The position numbers and the translations under genes were made by a program. From an uncultured Alphaproteobacteria bacterium (GTDB taxonomy: Bacteria > Pseudomonadota > Alphaproteobacteria > Caulobacterales > Caulobacteraceae): a stretch of 64,000 nt of DNA. Where the stretch lies: positions 1 to 64,000 of the forward strand of contig CAIVVM010000038.1 of NCBI GenBank assembly GCA_903909375.1, written 5' to 3'. The notes beneath the pieces were generated by a model that saw only the letters and a list, made by a program, of their open reading frames with translations, was not told the origin of the DNA and did not search any database. This document shows, in pieces, positions 27,055-36,661 of the stretch (the stretch's first letter is position 1; every line of letters starts with the position of its first letter).

Positions 27055-30000
27055 CCGGACACCGGCCACAGGTAGACAACTCCAACCGGTTCGAGGCGGT
27101 GCGCGCGGACGGCATAGGCTTCGCGTAACCGGCGGGGCTCGGTCTCCAGCTCCCTTTGGAGCCGGTTGGTTCGGGTTTCCCAGTGTCGCTTGTCGGATTC
27201 CCGCTCGCGCCGCTCCTCGGGCACGAGATCGAGCCGGAGCTGGTCGGGGTTGAACTCTTTGGCGGCGACGGCGATGCGGTTGCGCTGCTGCTCCAGCAGC
27301 GAGGCCAGCGATTTGGCTTCATCCTCGCCGCGCTGGGCGAGCTGTTTCGTCACCTCGGCGAGGCGCGCCTCGGCGATGTCTTCCAGGGCGGGGACAAGAT
27401 CGGCAAGATCCCGCCGCATCCACGCCTGGACATTCTCGATCACCGAGGTCGGCGCTTCCCGCGCGTGGCGCAGGGCTTCTTCCAGCTGATTTAGGGTTCG
27501 TTCGTGGCCACTCTCACCCAAGGCGCGGAGCGCCGTGCGGTCGCGGGCAGCCTGCGTCCAAACGGCGGTCACCGGAAGGATTTCTTCGTGCAAGCGCGCG
27601 GCGTTCGGGCCGAAGACCGCAAGGCGGCCCATCACGACAATCCGCGGCTGGGCCCCCGGCCCGAGAACCACGGACACCCGCGACAGTCGCTGTTGGAACC
27701 CTTGGCTGAGGAACCGCGACAGTAGCCGGCGCACCAGACGATGTTCGAGGTGAACCTGGACCACATCGGGCGCATCTCGACCATCGGCCATCACCGGCGG
27801 CTCAAACGATATGCGCCGCACCGGCGCTGCGCGGCGCCAGTCGCCTACACGCTCGCCGCGCTTGCGGGGCCTCACCCTAAGGTCATCGAAGGCGTCATCC
27901 CAGCCGGTATCCCGCGCGAACGCCGGATCGGAAGTGTCAAGGCGGAACGTCGAGATCTCCCCGACCTGATCAGCCCGCGCGTCCGAAAGCTTCATTCCCG
28001 CCCGCGACAGGGCCGCGGCGGCAACGCGCTGAAGGTCGGCCGGATCGACGCCTACCCGCTCGCGCGAGCGCTCCAGGGCGCGGCGAAGCTCGTCCTGCTC
28101 CCGCAGCAGACGCTCCTGACGCACCCGCGCCTCATCGTCCATTTCCGCCTGCGCCTTTTCACGCAGAACCGGATCATCCTCGTCTCGGACCTTTTGAGCG
28201 AGCGCGGCGCCTTCACCCCGTCCGATGCCGCGCATGGCGAGCCGCTGCGTCACCCGATCTTCGATGACCTGGCCGGCGGACCCCAGCTCCTCGCGGATCT
28301 TCTCCGTCTTCCAGACCAGGGCGTCGAGCACGATGTCGGCCTCGCGCTGGATGTAGCGGAAGTAGCGACAGAACACCTCCGGCGCCGGCTGAAGCTTGCG
28401 ATCGATCCGGCCGTTGCGCTGTTCCAGACGGGCCGGATTCCAAGGCAGATCGATGTGGATGAGGTCGTAACAGCGGGATTGCAGGTTGATGCCTTCCCGC
28501 GCCGCATCGGTGCAGATCAGAATCCTGAGCGGTTCCTCGGCAGGATCGGCGTTAAACGCGCGCTTCACCTCCTCTCTCCGGTCCGAGGTCGTCGCGCCGG
28601 TGAAGACACCAATGCGGTCGTCGGCGCGGTCGGTTTCGGCGAACGCCTCCCGCAGGCGCCGCTCCAGCCAGCGGCGTGTGTCCTCGTATTCCGTGAAGAG
28701 GATCAGCCGGCGCTCATTCCAGCTGATGCCGTCGAGCATGTTTGAGCGAATCCAGCGCACCAGCCAATCGACGCGTGCGTCCGACCGGCCTGCCGCGCGC
28801 TCGGCCAACGCCAGCATCTCGTCTACGGCCGCCATTTCCGTCCGGAGGATTGGCTGCGCGGCGCCGGATAGCCCCACCGCCGAAGCCGCCTCGGCGAGCG
28901 CATCTTCCTCAGTGTCGGCCGTGGTGTCGTCCGTCTCCTGATCCGCGGCGTCGTCGGCGTTGGGCGACACGACGAACGCATCGGCAGCCAGGTCGGCCTC
29001 TTCCTGGATTTCGCCGTCGAGGGCTTTCTGGAGCGACCGGCGATGGGCTCTCAGTGTCCGGGCGAATGCCGCCACCGACGATAGCAGTCGTTGCTGGAGC
29101 CCAACGAAGGCCAGCTTCGCCATTGCCGCCTTGCGGCCCGGCAACCCGCCGATCCGTGCGTCGCGCAATTCGCCATAGGTCGCGAGGCGCTCGGCCAGAA
29201 CCAGCTCGGGAGCGTCCTCGGGGAGACCATCCAGTTGGATCGGCTCGACCACCCGCTTCGGGAACGCCCGCTCATCCAGGCGTCGGAGATCGGATTTCAG
29301 ACGCCGCACCATGACTGGTTCGAGGTCTTTCGGCCGGACCGGGACGCCACGTGTAAAGCGCTGGGGATCCAGCATCTCCAGCAGGGCCGAGAAACTGTTC
29401 GAGTGGCCGTTGTGCGGGGTCGCGGTCAGGAACAGCCGGTGCTCGAAGCGCTCGGCAAGCTCGCGGACGGCACGAGTGAGCTGGCTCGACACCGCGTAGC
29501 GGACGCCGGCCGACGGCGCGGCGTGGTGGGCCTCGTCCAGGATGAACAGGGCGCGCGCCCGGAACTCACCCAGCACGTCGCGAAGGCCGGCAGCATAGGT
29601 CTCATCCGTCAGCAGCCTGTGTGAGATGATGAACCGCGAGCCCGTCGCCCAGATGGGCACATTGAATCCGCGCTGCCGGCGCATCTCGGCCACTCGGTCA
29701 CGGTCGATGATGTCGAAGGCGAGACCGAACTTCGATTCCAGCTCATCCTTCCACTGGATGGTCATCGACGGCGGCGCGGCGATAACGATGAAGTCGGCAC
29801 GACGCCGCAGCAGCAGCTCGCGGGCTACGAGGCCCGCCTCGATGGTCTTTCCGAGACCCACGTCGTCCGCGATCAGCAGGTTCACCCGCGGCAGGCGGAG
29901 CGCCTTGCGCAAAGGGAGTAGCTGGTAGGCGTCTAGCCGGATGCCAGCCCGGAACGGTGACTGGAGAAGATCGCGGTCGGCGGCAGTGGCCGACTTCCAC

Positions 30001-30257
30001 CGAAGCGCCCGCACATGCGCTGCCAGCACCTCTGCGCTATCGGGCGCCGACAGGCCGACGGTCTCCCAACCGCTGTCATCGATGATCGAAGCGCCGACCT
30101 CGGCGTCCCAGATGACTTCCAGGGTCTCGCCGGGCGCGTCATCTGCAATGCTGGACAGTGAAAGCGTGGGGAACGAAGAGTCGGCACCGTTGGCGGCGTC
30201 CACGAGCCAGGGTCGGCCGCGGACGTTTACGAAGGCACCCTCATTGGGGACACCCAT
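27051..30257 (-). CDS. drmD: DISARM class 1 SNF2-like helicase DrmD
   Basis: 1068 residues from ATG 30257, which has AAGGG five bases upstream; a GTG at 30278 opens the frame. SNF2 motifs: LLIADDVGLGKTIEAGLV near 130, LFILDEAHHAAP near 238, FLTATPHNGHSNSF, and in the second lobe LICTDAAREGINLQS then RNGRIDRKLQP. DrmD distinguishes class 1 from class 2 DISARM. As first gene it is followed by drmMI, drmA and drmB with overlaps at every junction, so the four are one operon. Its promoter must lie within 30258-30606, next to att-like site 3. Confidence 0.88.
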   Translation of the reverse strand: MGVPNEGAFVNVRGRPWLVDAANGADSSFPTLSLSSIADDAPGETLEVIWDAEVGASIIDDSGWETVGLSAPDSAEVLAAHVRALRWKSATAADRDLLQSPFRAGIRLDAYQLLPLRKALRLPRVNLLIADDVGLGKTIEAGLVARELLLRRRADFIVIAAPPSMTIQWKDELESKFGLAFDIIDRDRVAEMRRQRGFNVPIWATGSRFIISHRLLTDETYAAGLRDVLGEFRARALFILDEAHHAAPSAGVRYAVSSQLTRAVRELAERFEHRLFLTATPHNGHSNSFSALLEMLDPQRFTRGVPVRPKDLEPVMVRRLKSDLRRLDERAFPKRVVEPIQLDGLPEDAPELVLAERLATYGELRDARIGGLPGRKAAMAKLAFVGLQQRLLSSVAAFARTLRAHRRSLQKALDGEIQEEADLAADAFVVSPNADDAADQETDDTTADTEEDALAEAASAVGLSGAAQPILRTEMAAVDEMLALAERAAGRSDARVDWLVRWIRSNMLDGISWNERRLILFTEYEDTRRWLERRLREAFAETDRADDRIGVFTGATTSDRREEVKRAFNADPAEEPLRILICTDAAREGINLQSRCYDLIHIDLPWNPARLEQRNGRIDRKLQPAPEVFCRYFRYIQREADIVLDALVWKTEKIREELGSAGQVIEDRVTQRLAMRGIGRGEGAALAQKVRDEDDPVLREKAQAEMDDEARVRQERLLREQDELRRALERSRERVGVDPADLQRVAAAALSRAGMKLSDARADQVGEISTFRLDTSDPAFARDTGWDDAFDDLRVRPRKRGERVGDWRRAAPVRRISFEPPVMADGRDAPDVVQVHLEHRLVRRLLSRFLSQGFQQRLSRVSVVLGPGAQPRIVVMGRLAVFGPNAARLHEEILPVTAVWTQAARDRTALRALGESGHERTLNQLEEALRHAREAPTSVIENVQAWMRRDLADLVPALEDIAEARLAEVTKQLAQRGEDEAKSLASLLEQQRNRIAVAAKEFNPDQLRLDLVPEERRERESDKRHWETRTNRLQRELETEPRRLREAYAVRAHRLEPVGVVYLWPVSG

Positions 30258-30402
30258 CTCACCCTTTGACGCCCTCACCGATCACCCCCGCCGCCCAATT
30301 ACCCTAGGACCGGCCCTCCGCGGGCGCAACTTGAGGATCATGGAGCGACAACCCGCGTTCGTCTAAGACTCTCGTCGGCGATCCTCAGCCTGCGCCCCCC
30401 GG

Positions 30403-30485
30403 TTGTATAGGGAATTGGGTAGAGAACCGCCAAGCGGCTACTTTCTCTGAAATTTGAAGACGCCCGGGCGGACGACGTCTCCGCC
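30403..30485 (+). repeat. Composite att-like site 3
   Basis: TTGTATAGG (30403) and degenerate TTGGGTAGAG (30415), 12-bp period. The core GGCGGA-CGACGTC-TCCGCC (30467-30485) starts 52 bp after the second arm. It lies between DISARM and the DUF6602 gene. The rest of the 30258-30606 gap shows no other gene. Confidence 0.65.
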
Positions 30486-30606
30486 ATTGTCTCGCATGCG
30501 CCGCAAGGAAGCAGTCTCCTCCGCGCGGAATTTGGACAATAAAACTGGGGCGGCTAATATGATAGGGCCCGCCCTGGTTTGACCGTGCGTGTGACTGCAG
30601 GAGAAG

Positions 30607-31497
30607 ATGGCAAAGAGCCCGAGCAAGAGCGGTACAATCGACTTGCCCGCTCTCTTCGAGGCGGCCGCACAACGCCTTTTGCTATCGGTGCGCCAAGGCC
30701 GCTTGCTCCACAAGACCAAGAACATCCGAGATGCAGGCCTTCCGCTGGAAGTCGAGTTCCGAAGCTTTCTCGGTAGCCGTCTTCCAGCGCCATTCACCGT
30801 CAGCAGCGGATATCTTTTCGACCCTCGGTCCGTGTGTACGCCACAAATAGACGCCATCGTGGTGGACGGAACGGAATCGCACGAGTTGATGCGTTCCGAT
30901 GATGGCGCCGCCTACGTGCCTTATCCCAGTGGTCGCACCCTGTTCGAAATCAAGAACTCGACTCGTGGTCTCGGGGCCCATGTAGCCCAAGTTAAGATAG
31001 TGGGCGCAGCCATCGATAAGATGCGTGCCGATGCTGCTACCCTCCGGGGCAACAGCGGCGCGCCATTTGTTGAACGTCCGCTGTCCGTCTTGGTCGTTGG
31101 CGACAGTGAAGGTGCCAAGCTCAGTCAGTTCAAGAAGATCTACACTTCAAGACTGATCGATCCCGCGCTGACGATCCTTCTCGACCGAGGCGTTATAATT
31201 GGCCGGCGCGGCGCAATGGAAGAATTCTTTGTCTATTCGGAACGCGACGGTGTCAATGTTCCATTCGCACTTGATTTCCTGTCGTTCAGATCATCTGGAG
31301 AGTGGGCAATTTGGGAACCGGAGGTCAAAGACAACAAGAGTGGGCGCGCTCTCCTATGGTTATACTTTTCAATTGTAGCTCAATTGAATTGGGCTGTTCG
31401 CGGCAATCAGGGAACCATCCGAGATTTTACCAACCAAGTGGCTCGCGACTTTCCGATGATTTTGAAGACAACGCTGTCAGCCGCAACCAAATGGTGA
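30607..31497 (+). CDS. DUF6602-like protein, probable PD-(D/E)xK fold
   Basis: 296 residues; ATG 30607 has AGGAG 5 bp upstream. The region around 70-120 has the DUF6602 pattern: a strand with PQIDAIVVDG, then RTLFEIKNS. The Asp and the Glu-x-Lys pair (EIK) are the signature residues of a PD-(D/E)xK nuclease-like fold. DUF6602 proteins are common beside restriction and DISARM genes, but their activity is not proven. It is transcribed away from DISARM and is convergent with the CHAT gene. It may be a stand-alone defence gene or an accessory of either neighbour. Confidence 0.7.
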   Translation: MAKSPSKSGTIDLPALFEAAAQRLLLSVRQGRLLHKTKNIRDAGLPLEVEFRSFLGSRLPAPFTVSSGYLFDPRSVCTPQIDAIVVDGTESHELMRSDDGAAYVPYPSGRTLFEIKNSTRGLGAHVAQVKIVGAAIDKMRADAATLRGNSGAPFVERPLSVLVVGDSEGAKLSQFKKIYTSRLIDPALTILLDRGVIIGRRGAMEEFFVYSERDGVNVPFALDFLSFRSSGEWAIWEPEVKDNKSGRALLWLYFSIVAQLNWAVRGNQGTIRDFTNQVARDFPMILKTTLSAATKW

Positions 31498-31635
31498 GGT
31501 AGAAAGAAGGTCCGTCTGTGCGCCCAGTGCGGACATTGGGGCTGCACGGGTAAGCGGTCATTGGCCGCCATTGGATGGGAACAACGTCCGCAAGCGCGCC
31601 GCGGATCGGCCTCTGGCAGCAAGGTTGCGGCTCAC

Positions 31636-33762
31636 TCAAGTTAGCAACACTGGGCAACCCCAGTTGGTCAGACTCCGCAGATCTTCGCCCGATCGGTGGA
31701 CACGCTCGAGAATTTCGGGGCAATCGGCGAACCGTTCGTCCAGAAAGGTGAGCAATTCACTAGGCTGGCGCATCAAGCCCGCGGCGGTCAGCGCCGCATG
31801 CTCCGTTGGCAGATCCTCAAGGCACGCTGCCAAAGCGGCTCCGAACGCGAGTCCAGCCGCCCAATGGACCGGCCACAGGTGCGCTACCACTCCCTGGACG
31901 CCGGAGACTAGGCTTTGCGCCAGCCCGATGCGCGCGAGGCCGCCGCGCCCTTGCGCCGTCGCACCGCTGCAATTGTTCAGAACCAGGAGACGTCTTCCGT
32001 CGGTGGGCGTACGCCATGCCAGCAGTTCCTCGAGACCAACGAGTGTCTCGTCAGGCAAATGCAAGCCAGTGCCCTCGATCGCGAACGGGTCGTGGGCACC
32101 GTGAGAGATGACCCAAAGCACATCTGGACCCGGGTCTTCATAGAACCGGCGCAGATCCGCGGCCGAAGGCGTTTCTGGCGAATTGACATCGACAGCCCAC
32201 CCGGCACGCGCGGCCACGTGGCGGATCGCTCCAAGTTCGAATTTCTCGTGCCAAGGTCCGCCTGCCCAGACAGAAATCCTTTTTAGGGGTCGGGGCCCCT
32301 GGGGGCGCTCAAAGCTGATCTCGAGCGGTGCGCCAATGCCGGCATCCTTCGCGAGTAGGGCTTGGACCGGCTCGGGTCCACTCGGAAAGACCACCACCGC
32401 TCGCGGCGACCATCCTTGCGGCAGGCGCTTCGCCAGCTCGGCAAAGCGATAGTGGCGCCTCATCGCCTCCTCTAGCGCGTAGCCGGCTGCAGCATCGACA
32501 ACGTCGAAACGGAAGCCGTCGTAGGTCGCTGCGTCATGGTCGCCATCAGCACCGCGATAATAGGACCCTAGCGCCGTGCCCGAGGCCCGCTGCATCGCGT
32601 CGTGGGTTGAAAAATCGCCTGTGCCGGTGAGCCAGCGCCCTCCGGGCCACAGATAGCCCGCGCCGCCATTGTGCGTCGGAACGATCGCCAGCAAGTCAGC
32701 GTCGGCAGGTTCGGAACCCTCCGCTCGATACCAAGCTCCGAGCAAGTCGATGAGGTCCCCGATTTCGCCCCAGTTCGTCAGCGAAAACGCCAGGGGCCAG
32801 AGGATGGAGACCCTTTGCTCGAGTACTTCAAGGCCGGACTCGCCCGGCCGCAGACCGGCCAAATATTGAGCGCGGAGACGGCTGATCTCTTCGACGATTC
32901 CAGCGCGACGTGCCGCCCAGTCATCCGGCCCTTGCAGGCCCACGGCAAGGACCTGGAGTCTTTCGTGCTCTCGAAGGATATCGGTGAAGGTTTCCAGGAT
33001 CCAATCCGCCCGAGCCCTTGCGCTTACCTCGCTGTAACGATGGGCTGGCGTGATGAACGCCATAGCGATCTGCTTACGATGTTCGGCGACCGGCACCGCT
33101 TCCAACAGGGCAAGAAGATATGCGCCCCACGCAGGGCCATCAGGCCAGTTGCGGTGTGCAGCCCAGATCGTCATCTGCACCATCGCCTCGACAGCCGCCC
33201 CGTCCGAGGGATCGAGCGCGTAGGCACGCGCGGACATTGCCCAGGCGCTTCGCGCGATGTCGGCGGTGAGTTGGTCTAGGCCCCCGAACTTGTAGGCCAC
33301 GTAGTATGTCGCGACCGCGAAGTTCGGGATGTAGCGCAAGTAGAGTCCATGTAGCTCCCGGGGCGCTTGGGGGAAGGAGAGGAAGCGATAGGCGTTCTCG
33401 TTGACCCGCTGCCCCCGGACGTGGGTGGGTGCCACCGCAGTCCATATCCAGTCGTAGCAATCGCCCATCTGGCCGGCCGACCGCGTCGCCAGGAGCGCAG
33501 GCATGCACGTTATGAAGCGAGCGCAGTCGATCGCGTCAGTCACGGTCTCGCTGGCCGCCTTGGTCCGCGCAGCCTTGAGATCCTCCGAAATAGCCTCGGT
33601 GCACGCCCAAAATGCAGGGAGGTCGGCCAGCTTTTCCGCTTGTACCGTCCAGAGCGCATCCATGAGATCGAGATCAGGTGCGCTCCAATCGAACGGAGCA
33701 TCCCACGTCAACACAGCAGGCTCGAGTGCGGCTGTTCGAGGAAAAGCGGCGGCTAGGGACAC
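31636..33762 (-). CDS. CHAT-domain caspase-like protease
   Basis: 708 residues from a GTG start. The first 400 residues are helical and repeat-like without a clear motif. The C-terminal CHAT domain has the catalytic dyad DVLWVISHGAHD (His about 554) and LLVLNNCSGA (Cys about 598), followed by VVAHLWPVHW. CHAT proteases are executioners in several bacterial immune systems, cleaving a partner when a sensor fires. It is the last gene of an eight-gene operon with an ABC-three-component core, 62 bp after the preceding stop. Its activator and substrate are unknown; the unknown proteins just upstream are candidates. Confidence 0.82.
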   Translation of the reverse strand: MSLAAAFPRTAALEPAVLTWDAPFDWSAPDLDLMDALWTVQAEKLADLPAFWACTEAISEDLKAARTKAASETVTDAIDCARFITCMPALLATRSAGQMGDCYDWIWTAVAPTHVRGQRVNENAYRFLSFPQAPRELHGLYLRYIPNFAVATYYVAYKFGGLDQLTADIARSAWAMSARAYALDPSDGAAVEAMVQMTIWAAHRNWPDGPAWGAYLLALLEAVPVAEHRKQIAMAFITPAHRYSEVSARARADWILETFTDILREHERLQVLAVGLQGPDDWAARRAGIVEEISRLRAQYLAGLRPGESGLEVLEQRVSILWPLAFSLTNWGEIGDLIDLLGAWYRAEGSEPADADLLAIVPTHNGGAGYLWPGGRWLTGTGDFSTHDAMQRASGTALGSYYRGADGDHDAATYDGFRFDVVDAAAGYALEEAMRRHYRFAELAKRLPQGWSPRAVVVFPSGPEPVQALLAKDAGIGAPLEISFERPQGPRPLKRISVWAGGPWHEKFELGAIRHVAARAGWAVDVNSPETPSAADLRRFYEDPGPDVLWVISHGAHDPFAIEGTGLHLPDETLVGLEELLAWRTPTDGRRLLVLNNCSGATAQGRGGLARIGLAQSLVSGVQGVVAHLWPVHWAAGLAFGAALAACLEDLPTEHAALTAAGLMRQPSELLTFLDERFADCPEILERVHRSGEDLRSLTNWGCPVLLT

Positions 33763-33824
33763 TGGTAAATTCCAAGCGTAGGGCTGCGACCCCAGGGATG
33801 TTGCGCTAAAGCGGCGAACTCAGC

Positions 33825-34622
33825 CTAGATGTCGTCGGTCTGTTCCGCGTCGTCGAAGGAACCTGAGAAGACCTGGTCCAACATCTTGTCGAACCGCTCC
33901 AGCTCGATCTCGCTGGGTGGTTCACCATCGGCTACCGCACGAAGCTCGTCAGCTAAGTCCCGGCGCGAGATCACGTCATATATATTTCGCCCCGCTGACA
34001 CCTCAAATTGCATCGAACCAGTGAACGAATTGATGCGGGCGTAGCCTGGAGCGTAGGCCATCATATTGGGGCGACCCAATACCTCGTGCTTGGCCAGAGA
34101 GACACGGAGCGCCTCCATACGCGCAAAGACAATATGGGTCCGGCGAAGGTCGACCCCAAGGAGCTCAAGGAGAGATGGGTCGGCCTCTGCGCGCGCAAGG
34201 AGGTCGGCGCGTATCTCGCGGTTGATATGCTGAAAGCCAACGTCCTTGCGCAGGTCAGCAATCTTCAGCGGGAGCCCGCCGTTCTTGGCCAACTTGAGCG
34301 TGTCCTTAGCCCGCGCGCGCCAAGTCCGAAGTAGCTCGTATGCGGCGAAGATCCACATCTGCGATTGCGCAGAAAGGAACATCGCCTCGGCGAGTTGAGT
34401 ACCGTCCCGACGCGCGTGAAGCCTCAGGAGGTCGCCTTCGAGGCCGGTCAGCCAGGTGTCGATTATCGAAAGATTGGTCACCTGCATCGTGAGGTATGGG
34501 TCTTCGCCCAACAGGAAGAGGCCCCGCAGCGCGGAGGTGAGCGCGTTCGGTTCGATTTGATCCTCATCAGAGAGACTACGATCGTCATCAAAGGCAGGGC
34601 CTTCAGAATCACCCTCGTGCAT
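33825..34622 (-). CDS. Unknown protein of the ABC-3C/CHAT operon
   Basis: 265 residues, acidic at both ends (DDDRSLSDEDQ, and FDDAEQTDDI at the C-terminus) with a helical middle (MWIFAAYELLRTWRARAKDTLKL). I recognise no family, no signal peptide and no membrane segment. The gene is complete, uses the same codons as its neighbours and lies between the EVK-type protein and the CHAT protease. Because it directly precedes the protease it could be its regulator or substrate, which is inference from position only. Confidence 0.65.
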   Translation of the reverse strand: MHEGDSEGPAFDDDRSLSDEDQIEPNALTSALRGLFLLGEDPYLTMQVTNLSIIDTWLTGLEGDLLRLHARRDGTQLAEAMFLSAQSQMWIFAAYELLRTWRARAKDTLKLAKNGGLPLKIADLRKDVGFQHINREIRADLLARAEADPSLLELLGVDLRRTHIVFARMEALRVSLAKHEVLGRPNMMAYAPGYARINSFTGSMQFEVSAGRNIYDVISRRDLADELRAVADGEPPSEIELERFDKMLDQVFSGSFDDAEQTDDI

Positions 34623-34745
34623 GCCGCGTGTCTCCGAAAATCGAGCCCTGGCAGGCTAGTTCATCTCCTTGTCGCCGACATATTGTAGCGACATCTGCCT
34701 CAGGCAACGAACGTAGCCATCGTAGCGGCGCACCTATGTCTCGAC

Positions 34746-36029
34746 TCAGTCCGCCTTAGCTTGATAGAGGCGCGGCGCCGCTTCCAGCTGCGCGCCCCAA
34801 TCGCCAAACTCTGCAGGGTCAACTACCGTCGGCTGGCCCGCTACCATCTCCGACCACATTCCGAGCACGAACTCAGTCTGATGCTCAACGAACCAGTCGA
34901 GTGACATGAACTCTAGGCCGAGGCGGCCGAAGAACTGAGTTGAGATCGCGATCTTCGCACCCGAGTCCAGGTGTTCCATGAGGATGATACGGTCGGGATC
35001 GTCGATCAGGCTTGTCTCCCAACCCGGTATGGACAGGCGGTCGCACACGACGGCCGCATCGACGGCCACCACGAGATACAGGTTTCCGGCCGCAAAATCG
35101 TAGAGGTCCTGCAGGTCACGGATGCTGTTGGTAAAGGGCAAATAAGGTGCCCAAGCATGGTCCATCTTGTCGCCGTTCGGCGTGAACACGATTGGTCGTG
35201 TCATGTTCAGGCTTTCAAGGAAGCAGTCGGGCAGCTTGCCAGTGAAGGTCGCCATATAGGCGAGCCCCTTTTCTGGGCAGACCGCGTTCCAACCGTCGCG
35301 GCGCGCGTTCTGGATGCAAGCGTTGAGGTCCCCAAGGCAGTCGCGATGGGGAACGCCATAGGCCACCCGCCGCACCTCCGGCATGCCGCGAAAGTCGGCG
35401 GCTACATCCTCCTTCAGGAAGGTCTCGAGAAGATGAAGCTTGGCGGCTTGCCGCTTGCCGCGTTGGTTGAGTTCCGCTCGTGACTTGACCTCCATTGGCA
35501 CGGGGTCGGCTCCGCCCAACAAGCAAACATCGCCGTAGCGGATAATGTTGGTGATGTCGCTAAGGACCGCAGGCACCTTGTGCTCGATCACTGACAAAAG
35601 CGCGCCCAGCTCCAACCGGAGCCCGTCTTTGCCGCCGATGAAGCCGGCGCTCGGCTTCACACCAAACCTGTCGCTCTCGAAGTAGGCATGCTTGAGGTTG
35701 AAGGTCGAAACGTAGGCGTAGACGAGGCCGTCGGCGACACAGCGCCAGATGAAGAGTTGACCTTCGTAGCGCTTGATCGCGGCCTCGTGGCGCGTGATCT
35801 GGTTACGCAGCCCGTGCGCCTCCGCCTTGGACCGCCGCTCGGTTTTCAGCCGGCGTTTCAAATCCTTCACAAGCGCGCGCAGGCGTCTAATATGGCCCTC
35901 GTCGTTCAGGATTTCCTTCAAAACACCGAGGTTGAGCGCACGGACGGCGTCCAAATCGTCCAGGTCGGCTTCAATAGACCGCAGCACGGCACAGAGCCGC
36001 AGGAATGCTACCTTTCGGCGGGCGATCAC
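34746..36029 (-). CDS. Coiled-coil protein with PD-(D/E)xK-like motif
   Basis: 427 residues, GTG start overlapping the previous stop (GTGA). Residues 40-95 form a basic coiled coil (RALVKDLKRRLKTERRSKAEA). The domain after it has SDITNIIRYGDVCLLGGADPVPMEVKS: Asp 167 and Glu 180-Val-Lys 182 fit the active site of a PD-(D/E)xK nuclease. The C-terminal half (residues 230-420) is not recognisable. The most likely role is DNA cleavage or DNA binding within the operon, but catalytic competence is unproven. Confidence 0.65.
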   Translation of the reverse strand: MIARRKVAFLRLCAVLRSIEADLDDLDAVRALNLGVLKEILNDEGHIRRLRALVKDLKRRLKTERRSKAEAHGLRNQITRHEAAIKRYEGQLFIWRCVADGLVYAYVSTFNLKHAYFESDRFGVKPSAGFIGGKDGLRLELGALLSVIEHKVPAVLSDITNIIRYGDVCLLGGADPVPMEVKSRAELNQRGKRQAAKLHLLETFLKEDVAADFRGMPEVRRVAYGVPHRDCLGDLNACIQNARRDGWNAVCPEKGLAYMATFTGKLPDCFLESLNMTRPIVFTPNGDKMDHAWAPYLPFTNSIRDLQDLYDFAAGNLYLVVAVDAAVVCDRLSIPGWETSLIDDPDRIILMEHLDSGAKIAISTQFFGRLGLEFMSLDWFVEHQTEFVLGMWSEMVAGQPTVVDPAEFGDWGAQLEAAPRLYQAKAD

Positions 36030-36655
36030 ACCGGAACCTCTAGCGCCGCCAGGGGCAGCGAATCGACATGACCCCAGAACCGCGCCGCCGCGCGAACATA
36101 GCGCGCGAGGTCATATGCGCTCACTCGCATTCGCTCGCTAACGGGTGGGGCTTCGGAAACGATGTCGACGTAGGCCGAGGGCGCGTAGGCCCAGAGCATA
36201 GGCGACATGCTGCGAAGCCGGTCACACGATGGCCCTTCGCCGTGCCGCACGACGTTGCCGACCAACAACAACTCCGTTAGGTCGACCTGGACGCCAAGGC
36301 GATCCAGGTCGAGTCCAGCATGGGTCGCGCACCGGGCCAACAGCGCCTCATAGCGCTGCGACTTACCCGGAGGCCGGGTGCCGCCTCCAGTGACAATCGC
36401 GCGATCCCATGCGCTCAGCTGGCGTTCGAAGACCGCCGCAATCGTCAGGGCATAAGCCTTGGCGGCCTCGTTGGCAGTGTAGTTGTCGACCTGGGCCGCG
36501 GCGCGATCCAGGAAGGCGTCGAGGTTCGGCGCGACCCCGAACGCTAGTTCGGAGTGGATCGGCAGAAGCTCAAGTCCTGGCCGCACAACCCGGTTGTAGA
36601 GCCTCAAGATGTTGGCTTGAAAGACCCTGGGCAGCTGGTGTTCAAGCGCCTGCAT
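36026..36655 (-). CDS. Unknown helical protein of the operon
   Basis: 209 residues (MQALEHQLPRVFQANILRLY). Helical, with a conserved-looking ELLLVGNVVRHGEGPS segment near 130-145. The VRHGEG string recalls HEPN-like and other small helical RNase-fold proteins, but the spacing of Arg and His does not clearly match the HEPN motif. It overlaps the next gene by 4 bp and lies 6 bp after the HEPN-type gene, so the three are probably co-translated parts of one complex. Confidence 0.6.
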   Translation of the reverse strand: MQALEHQLPRVFQANILRLYNRVVRPGLELLPIHSELAFGVAPNLDAFLDRAAAQVDNYTANEAAKAYALTIAAVFERQLSAWDRAIVTGGGTRPPGKSQRYEALLARCATHAGLDLDRLGVQVDLTELLLVGNVVRHGEGPSCDRLRSMSPMLWAYAPSAYVDIVSEAPPVSERMRVSAYDLARYVRAAARFWGHVDSLPLAALEVPV

Positions 36656-36661
36656 GGCAGG

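Noticed and set aside
36026-36655. HEPN assignment for the 209-residue protein
   Set aside because: VRHGEG looks similar, but no Arg lies at the right distance before the His; left as unknown.
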